This document shows, piece after piece, positions 1 to 7,224 of a stretch of DNA of 10,271 nt (the stretch's first letter is position 1; the number at the start of each line of letters is the position of its first letter). Both the position numbers and the translations under genes were made by a program. The notes below the pieces were generated by a model, which saw only the letters and a program-made list of their open reading frames with translations, searched no databases and was not told where the DNA came from. The stretch comes from JARRLC01 sp050290865 (GTDB lineage: Bacteria > Pseudomonadota > Alphaproteobacteria > Rhizobiales > Rhodomicrobiaceae): assembly GCA_050290865.1 (NCBI GenBank), contig JBNKIW010000075.1, forward strand, positions 1-10,271. Direction: 5' to 3'.

Positions 1-1260
1 AGCGGTGAGCGGCAGCTGGTGCGGTCGGAAGTGAGCTGGGCCTTATGCAGCTTGATCAGATTTTCGGCCTGCCCGCGGGCGCAGTAGACCGTCGCATAAA
101 TGTGCTCAGCATCGCCTTTCGTCAGCGAGGTGACCACATAGCGGATGTCGAGCCCACGGCGCAGCATGTCCTCCTGATCGCTCTCTTTTGCCTCGATCCG
201 CGCCACGACACGGCGCTCGCGGGCCCAGGATTTCGCGGCGTAGCGCGTCTCGGCATACCGCGACGCTTGTCTGGTCGCGGTCAGCAAGCACCGCTCCCCG
301 CAGAACGGCAAGCTGGCCCTCGGCGCGACGCGTCCGGATATTGTCGGCCTCCGGTTCGACGAGGCGGTCGAGCACGACATTGCCGGAACAGCCGAAGACG
401 TAATCGACGCCGTTCGCTTCGCACCAGCTCATCGCCTCCTCGCGGCCGTAATGGCTGTCGCCGCGAATGGTGATGCGCGTATCCGGCCAGTACTGGCGGA
501 TACGTTTGCTGAGGCGGCGCAGCCATCCGCGGACCTCCTTGCCGGACGGGGTTTTACCTGGCCGCAGGATCATAGTCACAGGACGTCCTGTTGCGGTGTC
601 GTAGATGTGCATGGGCATAAAGCAGCGCTCGCCGTGATGGGCGTTCCACAGCGACAGTTTCTGCTGGCCGTGCACGATATCGAGCGTGTCGTCAGTGTCC
701 AGGGTCACCGCCGCGGGCGGTTTCGGATAGCTCAAGCACCAGATATCGATCAACGCATAGGTGAGATGGATGATTTCCCTCAAGTTGGGCGCGTTCTCCC
801 AGCGCGAAATGGTCGGCTGTGAGCACAGATTGACACCCGTTTCCGGCAGCCGCCCGCAAGCCAGCTTGAAGCCTGGATCGGACCGCAGGGAGCGATGCTT
901 GCTGATCGCGACCAGACAAGCGTCGCGCCAATTGAGGTCATTGCCGTCGGCATAGCCGCAGGCGATGGCGAAGATGCGGGCGCTCAGTATGTCCTCAACT
1001 GTATGCGTGATGTGCGCCGGATCGCGCGGATCGTCGATCAGGGGAGCGAGGGTCTTGATGACGGCGCGGCGCTTTTCGGCCAGGGAAAGCAGCATCACGC
1101 CGCTGTCGGACGAAAGCCGGCCTCCATCGAATGCGGCCGTGATCTTCTTGCGCGCGACGGCTGGATAGGGAACGGTGAGAGGGGCATCGTCAGGCATGGC
1201 GGGCGTGGCTCCGGCGAAAGACGCGCAACGGATAGTTTTGGAATCAATTTTATACGCCAT
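1..1260 (-). pseudogene. IS1380-family transposase, frameshifted and cut by the window edge
   Basis: This is a DDE transposase of the IS1380 family, which would move its own insertion sequence. From the ATG at 1260 the first frame reads about 321 residues of normal transposase. It includes the DTDD motif (about residues 188-191, first catalytic Asp) and IRGDSHYG (about 265-272, second Asp). After that the frame is wrong and stops at 106. The true continuation lies in another frame from 257 down to the left edge. There it reads YAETRYAAKSWARERR, then GLDIRYVVTSL, then YCARGQAENLIK, which carries the catalytic Glu, then SDRTSC, all typical of the family. Removing 258-297 joins the two parts in frame. 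The catalytic Glu is therefore not translated with the rest, so the gene should be dead. The start could instead be the ATG at 1197, where related proteins tend to begin. The 3' end and one inverted repeat lie outside the window. Confidence 0.88.
258..303. repeat. Inverted copy of an internal transposase segment
   Basis: Positions 259-303 on the plus strand match the minus strand of 927-883 at 41 of 45 positions, and all four differences are transitions. The segment at 883-927 is the normal transposase sequence (RDACLVAISKHRSL). The copy at 259-303 sits in opposite orientation and accounts for the 40-bp insertion (258-297) that breaks the reading frame. Confidence 0.85.
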
Positions 1261-1492
1261 TTCAATATGTTAAGCCACTCCCGCAAGCGTATCTTCCAAC
1301 GGCGGATGAATAAGATGGGCTAGAGCCAGCTCATTGCAGTATAACTGCTGCAATTTTGGCCCCCGGTCAGCGTCGGGTTTTGGAGCTGAGCTTCATCGGT
1401 GGATAGGCAGTGTCGCGCAGAACGGCGGTTCCAGATGATCCATGGTACACTGTTGGCAAAACTTCCGGGGATCAGCAGTAACGTCCATTCCA

Positions 1493-3967
1493 TCACCTCC
1501 CGCGCGGCTTGGTCCGCGTCGTCGGAATTGCCGAGGTGGGATCGTCGGGCCAGGCGTGCCGGGGATAGCGCCCTTTCATCTCCGCCTTCACCGCCGCCCA
1601 CGATCCTTTCCAGAAGCTGGGCAGATCGCGCGTGATCTGAATCGGCCGGTGCGCGGGGGAAAGAAGATGCAGTGTGAGCGGTAGCCTGCCTCCTGCGATC
1701 GAAGGGTGCTGCGTCAGCCCGAACAGCTCCTGCACGCGGATATGCAAGGCCGGTGCGCCTGCCGTCTCGTAATCGATGGCGTGGCGATTGCCCGTGGGCG
1801 CCTCGAAATGCGTCGGAGCCTCTTCTTCCAGGCGCCGCTTCAGGTTCCACGGCAGCAGCGCGTCGAGTGCCGCGCCGAGGTTATCGGCGCCAATCTCGGT
1901 GAGCTTTGTTTTCCCGGAGAGGAACGGAGCAAGCCACTCTGTGGCCGTTTTGCCAAGCGCTTCGTCAGTCAGGTCCGGCCATTCGTCACCCTCGGCCGCG
2001 CGCAGGAATCCAACCCGGTCGCGGAGCTGGATTTGTGCTTTACTCCACGGCAGGCAGCTCAGACCGAGCTTAGCGATCCCCTTTGCCAGGAGACACGCTG
2101 TTTCTTCACTTGGCCTGACAGGCCGAGGCTCGTTTGCCAGCAAAATGGCGTCGAGCCGCCGGATACGGCGCGCCCTCAGCGCAGTGGTGCTTGGGTCGAA
2201 TTCGATCTCGTCCGTCTCGCGGATGCGGTGGCCGGCGGCGGCAAGAATGTCCGCCTCATCGGCCGCAGCCGCGAGCAGGATGCGCGTCGATGCCGCCGCG
2301 CCCGACAGCTCCGCCGCGACCAGGAAAGGCGAGCGCGCCAGCGGGTGCACCGCGTCGAGGTTGGCGCCGCGGCCATTGGCGAGGAGAAACTGGCCGGGTG
2401 CCCCTCGTGCCTTGCCGATGCGCTCTGGGACGGCTAACGCCAGCAGGCGGGCAATCGGCATGTCCTCGGGAGGCTTTTGCGCCCCGCAGCCTGCCCTTGC
2501 CACCTCAGCCCAGCCGACCGCCAGCTTCCGCATCTCGCTGGCGCGGCGCGAGCGGTCGCGGCGGAAATTCTCCAGCCGGTGCGCGAGGTCGGCATCGTTG
2601 CCGCCAAGTCCGCGTTCCACGATGACCGCAGCAATCTCCGCAGCCTCTTTCGCGTGCCCGGCCTCCGCCGCCAAAATTACCATGCGGGCAAGGCGGGGCG
2701 GCAGGGGCAGCGACCGAAGTCGTGCGCCCATGGCCGTGATGCGGCCTTGCGCGTCGAGCGCCTCCAGCCTCACCAGTTCTTCGCGCGCAGCGTCAATGGC
2801 GGCGGTCGACGGCGGATCGAGCCAGGACAGCACGCGCGGATCGGCTGTCCCCCATTCCGCGCAGTCGAGCAGCAGGGCGGAAAGATCGGCGGAACGGATT
2901 TCGGGCTCGGCGTAAGCGGGGAGGCTCTGCGTCTGCGGCGCGTCCCACAGGCGATAGCAGACGCCGGGCCCGGTGCGACCGGCGCGGCCCTTTCGCTGGT
3001 CAGCACTGGCGCGGGACACGCGCACAGTCTCAAGCCGCGTCACCCCCGCGTCCGGCTCAAAACGCGGAACCCGGGCAAGACCGCAGTCGATGACGACGCG
3101 CACGCCCTCGATGGTGATCGACGTTTCGGCGATCGAGGTCGCGAGTACCACCTTGCGCTTCCCCGGCGGCGCGGGCTGGAGTGCAAGATCCTGCGCCTTC
3201 ATGTCCATCGCGCCGTAAAGCGGGGCAAGCACGACAGCCGGATCGCTGATGCGCTCCTTCAGACGCTCCTCGACCCGCCGGATTTCACCCTGGCCCGGCA
3301 GGAATGCGAGGATCGAGCCGGCTTCCGTCCGCAAAGCCCGCATCACCGCATCCGCCATCTGGTCCTCGATGCGCGCGCCCGCATCGCGGCCGAGATAGCG
3401 CGTCTCAACGGGAAAGGCGCGGCCTTCGCTGGCGACGACGGGAGCATGTCCGAGCAACTCGGCAACCCGCGCACCGTCCAGCGTCGCCGACATCGGCAGG
3501 ATGCGCAGGTCATCGCGCAAGCCGCCCTGACAGTCGAGCGCGAGGGCAAGCCCCAGATCGGCGTCGAGCGAGCGCTCGTGGAACTCGTCGAACAGCACCG
3601 CGCCGACGCCGGAAAGCTCGGGATCATCGAGGATCATGCGGGTGAACACGCCCTCGGTGACGACCTCGATACGGGTCTTCGGCCCCGATTTCGAGACCAT
3701 CCGCGCACGCAATCCGACCCGTTCTCCGACGGCCTCCGATAAGGATTGCGCCATGCGCTCGGCGGCGGCCCGCGCGGCAATGCGGCGTGGTTCCAGCACG
3801 AGGATTTTCCGGCCCCCGAGCCAGCTTTCGTCCATCAACGCGAGCGGGACGCGCGTTGTCTTGCCCGCGCCGGGCGGAGCGACGAGCACGGCCGATGCGC
3901 GCGTCGCTAGGGCGCTGCGCAATTCGTCCAAAACGGCGTCGATCGGAAGCGGCGTGGTGAACTCCAT
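1493..3967 (-). CDS. hrpB: ATP-dependent RNA helicase HrpB (DEAH-box)
   Basis: HrpB is a superfamily 2 DEAH-type helicase that unwinds RNA using ATP. Its cellular role in most bacteria is poorly defined. From the ATG at 3967 the protein is 824 aa, close to the roughly 810-840 aa usual for HrpB. Visible motifs are Walker A GAGKTT (33-38), DEFH in the DExH box (127-130), SAT (160-162), TSIAETSIT (277-285) and QRKGRAGR (324-331). The C-terminus holds the HrpB-specific region ending near LPSFWKGSWAAVKAEMKGRY. Upstream in-frame starts exist at 3991 (ATG) and 4006 (GTG). I prefer 3967 because family members begin with a few residues before PLPIDAVL; no start has a strong ribosome binding site. It is codirectional with trpS. 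The stop TGA at 1493-1495 follows a GGAGG at 1496-1500 that could serve a downstream frame. The gene looks intact. Confidence 0.95.
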   Translation of the reverse strand: MEFTTPLPIDAVLDELRSALATRASAVLVAPPGAGKTTRVPLALMDESWLGGRKILVLEPRRIAARAAAERMAQSLSEAVGERVGLRARMVSKSGPKTRIEVVTEGVFTRMILDDPELSGVGAVLFDEFHERSLDADLGLALALDCQGGLRDDLRILPMSATLDGARVAELLGHAPVVASEGRAFPVETRYLGRDAGARIEDQMADAVMRALRTEAGSILAFLPGQGEIRRVEERLKERISDPAVVLAPLYGAMDMKAQDLALQPAPPGKRKVVLATSIAETSITIEGVRVVIDCGLARVPRFEPDAGVTRLETVRVSRASADQRKGRAGRTGPGVCYRLWDAPQTQSLPAYAEPEIRSADLSALLLDCAEWGTADPRVLSWLDPPSTAAIDAAREELVRLEALDAQGRITAMGARLRSLPLPPRLARMVILAAEAGHAKEAAEIAAVIVERGLGGNDADLAHRLENFRRDRSRRASEMRKLAVGWAEVARAGCGAQKPPEDMPIARLLALAVPERIGKARGAPGQFLLANGRGANLDAVHPLARSPFLVAAELSGAAASTRILLAAAADEADILAAAGHRIRETDEIEFDPSTTALRARRIRRLDAILLANEPRPVRPSEETACLLAKGIAKLGLSCLPWSKAQIQLRDRVGFLRAAEGDEWPDLTDEALGKTATEWLAPFLSGKTKLTEIGADNLGAALDALLPWNLKRRLEEEAPTHFEAPTGNRHAIDYETAGAPALHIRVQELFGLTQHPSIAGGRLPLTLHLLSPAHRPIQITRDLPSFWKGSWAAVKAEMKGRYPRHAWPDDPTSAIPTTRTKPRGR

Positions 3968-4063
3968 TACGGCTGTATCCGGCGGCCGCATGCCTTTCGC
4001 AAGCACAATCCGCGCCAGTCAGAACCGTTCATTTGCCCGGTACCCGAAGCGCCGTGGAACGTT

Positions 4064-4088
4064 CCCCCCCAATTCCCCCTTAACCCCC
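4064..4088 (-). other. G-tract cluster, possible G-quadruplex, between trpS and hrpB
   Basis: Read on the minus strand this is G5-TTAA-G5-AATT-G7. Splitting the G7 run gives four runs of at least three G with loops of 4, 4 and 1, which satisfies the common G-quadruplex pattern. It lies just after the trpS stop and would be in any trpS-hrpB transcript as G-rich RNA. A role is inference. Confidence 0.5.
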
Positions 4089-4100
4089 GCCGTCAAAACG

Positions 4101-5123
4101 TCATGTCTCGAGCCTAAACAGCCCAAGGGCATCACGAACATCCGCGAGCGTTGTCTGTGTCAGCTGGCGCGCAACCTCCGTGCCTTGCCGCAATATGTTC
4201 AAGATGTAGCCGGGGTCGCGTGCCAATTCCGCGCGTCGCTCTCGGATTGGCGCCAGCAATGCTTGCAGCACATCGTTCAACCGGCGCTTCACCATCATGT
4301 CGCCCAGGCCACCGCAGCGATAGCGCTCCTTGAGCGCCGCCACGGCGGCCTGATCCTCGTCGAACGCATCGAGATAGGTGAACACGACGTTGCCCTCAAC
4401 TTTGCCGGGATCGGAGGTGCGCAGATGGTTGGGATCGGTGAACATGCGCTTGACAGCTTCATTGATTTCGTCGGGCGACGCCGAAAGCGGGACGGCGTTG
4501 CCCTGCGATTTGCTCATCTTCGACTTGCCATCAACACCAGGCAGCCGGCCGACGTTCGGGATCAGAGCCTGCGCCTCCAGCAGCACATCCCGTCCGGCCT
4601 GACGGTTGATGCGGCGGACGATCTCGTTGGTTTGCTCGATCAGTGGCGCCTGATCCTCACCAACGGGCACAAGGGTCGCCTTGAAAGCGGTGATGTCGGC
4701 GGCCTGCGCCACCGGATAGCAGAGGAAGCCCGCGGGAATATCACGGCCGAAACCGCGCGCCTGAATTTCGTCCTTGATCGTTGGATTACGCTCCAGACGC
4801 GCGACGGTGACGAAATTCATATAGAGCAGCGTCAATTCCGCCAGCGCCGGCAGGTGCGACTGAACGCAGATGGCCGTTCGCTCCGGATCAATGCCGACGG
4901 CAAGGTAATCGGTCGCAACCTCCAGCACATTCTCCCGCACGTGGCCTGGATTGTGGGCATTGTCGGTGAGCGCCTGCGCGTCAGCCAGAAGCAGGAACTG
5001 CCGGTGCGTCGATTGCAGCGCGACGCGATTCTTCAAGGAGCCGGCATAGTGCCCCAGATGCAGCGGACCGGTGGTTCGGTCTCCGGTAAGGATGACAGGA
5101 CGGGTGTCGGTATGGTCAGACAT
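4101..5123 (-). CDS. trpS: Tryptophanyl-tRNA synthetase, alternative (TrpRS2-like) type
   Basis: This cytosolic class I aminoacyl-tRNA synthetase charges tRNA-Trp with tryptophan using ATP. The protein is 340 aa, full length for the family. The HIGH-box equivalent is HLGH (22-25) within TGPLHLGHYAGSLKNR, and the KMSKS loop is at 202-206. The pattern ILTGDRTTGPLHLGHY, FLLLADAQALTDNA, MNFVTVARLERNPT and IPAGFLCYPVAQAADI is that of the alternative TrpRS clade known from Gram-positive second copies, not the usual FSGVQPTGNLHLGNY form of alphaproteobacterial housekeeping TrpRS. I infer that a canonical trpS may also exist elsewhere in the genome. Start ATG 5123 has GGAG at 5132-5135 with 8-nt spacing. 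The leader carries alternative stems. It is the first gene before hrpB on the same strand, with 133 bp between them if hrpB starts at 3967. Confidence 0.95.
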   Translation of the reverse strand: MSDHTDTRPVILTGDRTTGPLHLGHYAGSLKNRVALQSTHRQFLLLADAQALTDNAHNPGHVRENVLEVATDYLAVGIDPERTAICVQSHLPALAELTLLYMNFVTVARLERNPTIKDEIQARGFGRDIPAGFLCYPVAQAADITAFKATLVPVGEDQAPLIEQTNEIVRRINRQAGRDVLLEAQALIPNVGRLPGVDGKSKMSKSQGNAVPLSASPDEINEAVKRMFTDPNHLRTSDPGKVEGNVVFTYLDAFDEDQAAVAALKERYRCGGLGDMMVKRRLNDVLQALLAPIRERRAELARDPGYILNILRQGTEVARQLTQTTLADVRDALGLFRLET

Positions 5124-5208
5124 GACAGCATCTCCAGATTGAGAGCCGCCGTGACATCAGACTGCCGATGAATAGAAACCGTACCAGCCAGAGACGGCGG
5201 CTACGGTT
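5124..5208 (-). promoter_or_regulatory. trpS leader with two mutually exclusive stems
   Basis: On the minus-strand RNA, AACCGUA (5208-5202) can pair with UACGGUU (5183-5177), 7 bp. AGCCGCCGU (5202-5194) can pair with ACGGCGGCU (5152-5144), 9 bp with a 41-nt loop. The arms interleave in order A, B, A', B' and share one base, so they form either a pseudoknot or alternative folds. The second stem ends about nine bases before the trpS ribosome binding site. No T-box consensus or terminator is evident. Regulation is inference. Confidence 0.4.
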
Positions 5209-5591
5209 GAGTCAGAATGAGGCCGCGCCGCTCCTATGCGGAGCGCCACCAAAGGCAAACGGTATGGGCGCGGTTGGTCATGCCCGACCAGATGCCACGG
5301 CCGGGCTGCGCCACGCAAGCGAACTCCGGCGGAGGCAGGTCCGAGCTAGAATGGGCCAGGAGCCGCAATTCGGGCACGACAAATGGTTTATCGAACAACG
5401 GCAGCGTAGGCTGCTCAAAGGCGATCGCAACCGCACGGCATCGTTGCATCCCCAAGGCCCACCTCAGTTTCTTCTGTGGCCAGCATGGGAGGCTCCACGT
5501 CTATCGCAAGGACGCCCCTGGCCGGTCCATCCTCAAGCCACCATCAAATGTATCAGACTCCTTCCATCATGCCGCGCCGTCCAGGGACGCT
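5209..5591. other. Gene-free stretch upstream of trpS and the membrane-protein gene
   Basis: No frame on either strand reads like a known protein. One plus-strand frame stays open from 5217 into the membrane-protein gene, but its upstream part has no recognisable domain. A minus-strand frame at 5234-5455 is also unremarkable. A 6-bp hairpin (CGCTCC-TATGC-GGAGCG) lies at 5229-5245. The stretch may be the shared upstream region of two divergent transcripts, or the relic of a lost gene. Confidence 0.5.
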
Positions 5592-5617
5592 TACCGTGAC
5601 CGGAAAACGGTATTTTT
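5592..5617 (+). terminator. Possible rho-independent terminator or attenuator
   Basis: TACCGT (5592-5597) and ACGGTA (5607-5612) form a perfect 6-bp stem around a 9-nt loop and are followed at once by TTTTT (5613-5617). The stem is short for a strong terminator. It lies about 75 bp upstream of the membrane-protein start, so it would act on a transcript coming through the gene-free stretch. Confidence 0.4.
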
Positions 5618-5693
5618 GCACTGTCCGGGGCAATGGAAACCAGTCAGAATGCTTACCTTTGCGGAAGAAACGCCGTTAGCAAGGATTGGCCTC

Positions 5694-6065
5694 ATGAATA
5701 CCTATCTCGCAATCGCCGCCGTCTGCAGCCTGTTCGTCACAGGGCTGCATTTCTTCCTGGGTGGCAAGGAGATTGCGCGACCGCTGCTGGAGGCGAAAAC
5801 GCTTCCCAACAATGTGCGCTGCGTCCAGTACTTCTGCTGGCACATCACGACGCTGTCATTGCTGCTCCAGGCGATCCTGTTCGGAATCGCAGCGGCATAT
5901 CCGACGGAGTTGAGCCTTGCCATCGTCGCATCGGCGCTCGCAGGCAGTATCGCCGTGCTTGGCATTTTGATGCCGCTGGCCTTGAAGATCAGCTATAAGA
6001 CGATGCCTCAGGGATGGCTCTTTGTGCCCATTGCCGTGCTAGGGTTGGCTGGAATTCTTGCATGA
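5694..6065 (+). CDS. Small four-helix membrane protein, uncharacterised
   Basis: This is a 123-aa integral inner-membrane protein I cannot name. Four hydrophobic segments are visible at about residues 3-22, 47-69, 73-96 and 107-123. The first loop contains GGKEIARPLLEAK, and WH (49-50) opens the second helix. The ATG at 5694 has AAGGA upstream at 8-nt spacing. The same frame continues upstream to 5217, but that extension has no membrane or family character, so the short start is preferred. The stop TGA (6063-6065) overlaps the ATG of the AraC-type regulator (6062-6064), so the two are probably translationally coupled. It may transport or sense the signal for that regulator, but this is inference from context only. 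Confidence 0.8.
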   Translation: MNTYLAIAAVCSLFVTGLHFFLGGKEIARPLLEAKTLPNNVRCVQYFCWHITTLSLLLQAILFGIAAAYPTELSLAIVASALAGSIAVLGILMPLALKISYKTMPQGWLFVPIAVLGLAGILA

Positions 6066-7012
6066 CCAGCAGCAACGTACGACACGGCGCGCGCCGGCGC
6101 ACAGTACGAGAGCATTGCGAGGATCACGCGCTCTTGATCCCCGAGCAACTCGGCCGCTTCGCGGATGCCCATCTGTTCATGGCCGACAAGGAGTCCTCCA
6201 TTTTCTACAAGGACCTCGAAAAAGACCTGCGTGGTATCGAGTTCTATACGAGCCAGCCTTGTCTGACTTACATTATCGAAGGACGGGAGACGTTCACGTC
6301 ATTCGATAATGACGATGTCCAGATTGCCGAAACCGAGATGCTGCTCATGCCGCGCAATATGTATCTCGTGTCGGATTTCAGGAGCGCATTCGGCCCCCTG
6401 AAATCGTTCCTCTTCTTCTTTGGCGATGATGTTCTTGACGAGTTTCTGCTCGATACGAAGGGAGACGAGAAACCGGGCGTTTCGGTGGACGGCCCCTTGA
6501 GAATCGCGTCATCACCGGTGTTCAATCATTATATGAGCGCACTGAGGCGAGTATATAAACCAAATCCCCGCCCCTCTTCCCTGTTACGGATCAAATTGCT
6601 TGAACTCTTATACTTGCTGCACGAGCAGGATCGCTCCAGAGCCTTTCGAACGGCCATCTCCAATGCCCACGGCCACGCGCGCAAGCGCAATATCGCGCGC
6701 CTAATGGCAGAACACTTCCTCAGAGATTTGACGGTAAAGGACTACGCCGAATTGTCCGGGCGAAGCTTGTCGACATTCACGCGCGAGTTCCGGCGCATCT
6801 ATGGTAAGAGTCCGCAACAGTGGCTGGTTGAAGCGCGCTTGGAGCATGCACGCAATCTGGTTTCGTCTTCCGACTCGAGCATCAGCGAGATTGCCCACTC
6901 GATCGGCTATGACAACGTTTCGCATTTCATCAAGACGTTCCGGAAGCAGTTTGGCTACACACCCAAGCAATTTCGTCAGTGTAATCCGAGTGCCCCCGGG
7001 GCGAATAAATAG
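6062..7012 (+). CDS. AraC-family transcriptional regulator
   Basis: This is a 316-aa cytosolic DNA-binding regulator. The C-terminal domain at about residues 210-310 holds two helix-turn-helix units. The first is around LTVKDYAELSGRSLSTFTREF, with the linker IYGKSPQQWL. The second is around ISEIAHSIGYDNVSHFIKTF, followed by the family signature FGYTPKQFR. The N-terminal part (about 20-180) looks like a cupin-type effector domain (CLTYIIEGRETF, then EMLLMPRNMYLVSD), in the style of ExsA-like regulators. Its ligand is unknown. The ATG at 6062 overlaps the stop of the membrane-protein gene; in-frame ATGs further upstream lie inside that gene and are rejected. It probably controls its own operon and/or the ABM gene 212 bp downstream, because that gap holds AraC-style direct repeats. 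Confidence 0.9.
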   Translation: MTSSNVRHGARRRTVREHCEDHALLIPEQLGRFADAHLFMADKESSIFYKDLEKDLRGIEFYTSQPCLTYIIEGRETFTSFDNDDVQIAETEMLLMPRNMYLVSDFRSAFGPLKSFLFFFGDDVLDEFLLDTKGDEKPGVSVDGPLRIASSPVFNHYMSALRRVYKPNPRPSSLLRIKLLELLYLLHEQDRSRAFRTAISNAHGHARKRNIARLMAEHFLRDLTVKDYAELSGRSLSTFTREFRRIYGKSPQQWLVEARLEHARNLVSSSDSSISEIAHSIGYDNVSHFIKTFRKQFGYTPKQFRQCNPSAPGANK

Positions 7013-7110
7013 GTTGTTAGAAACGAGGAGCAACTCATGATATCCGCGTAGACTGAATCCACTCTATAACGCAATTGCCATTATATAACGTTTTTTATAC
7101 GCGGCCATGA
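7013..7110 (+). promoter_or_regulatory. AT-rich control-like region with direct and inverted repeats
   Basis: This segment is clearly more AT-rich than the flanking genes. TATAACG occurs twice in direct orientation (7065-7071 and 7084-7090), 19 bp apart. The palindrome GCAATTGC (7071-7078) lies between them. CCGCGTA (7044-7050) and TACGCGG (7098-7104) form an enclosing inverted repeat. TATATA at 7082-7087 could be a -10 element without a good -35, as is common at activator-dependent promoters. A GAGGAG followed by ATG (7038) opens only four codons. An AraC operator for the ABM gene is inference. Confidence 0.4.
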
Positions 7111-7224
7111 CTCCAGGAAACCAATAATCTCTCCCGATCGATCTTCCGTATTTTTGACCATTCTCGAATGCCCCAGCCTCCTGAAGTCGGCTTTACTGGA
7201 TGCACCAAACCGAAGGAGACCCTG

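Larger units (their letters stand above)
1..1360 (-). mobile_element. IS1380-family insertion sequence, incomplete in window
   Basis: The element is inferred from its transposase. Its transposase-upstream end must lie between 1260 and the end of hrpB at 1493, but I could not fix the terminal inverted repeat because the other end is outside the window. The 1360 boundary is a rough guess. A short inverted repeat GCAGT-ATA-ACTGC sits near 1336-1348. Confidence 0.5.

Noticed and set aside
1776..2915. Long plus-strand frame of 379 aa opposite hrpB
   Set aside because: It is rich in Ser, Arg and Ala, has no domain, and lies entirely antisense to an intact helicase gene.
3636..5171. Plus-strand frame of 511 aa across hrpB and trpS
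   Set aside because: It is antisense to two clearly real genes and has no recognisable family.
5217..5693. In-frame upstream extension of the membrane protein to 282 aa
   Set aside because: The added 159 residues have no membrane or domain character, and the ATG at 5694 has its own well-spaced ribosome binding site.
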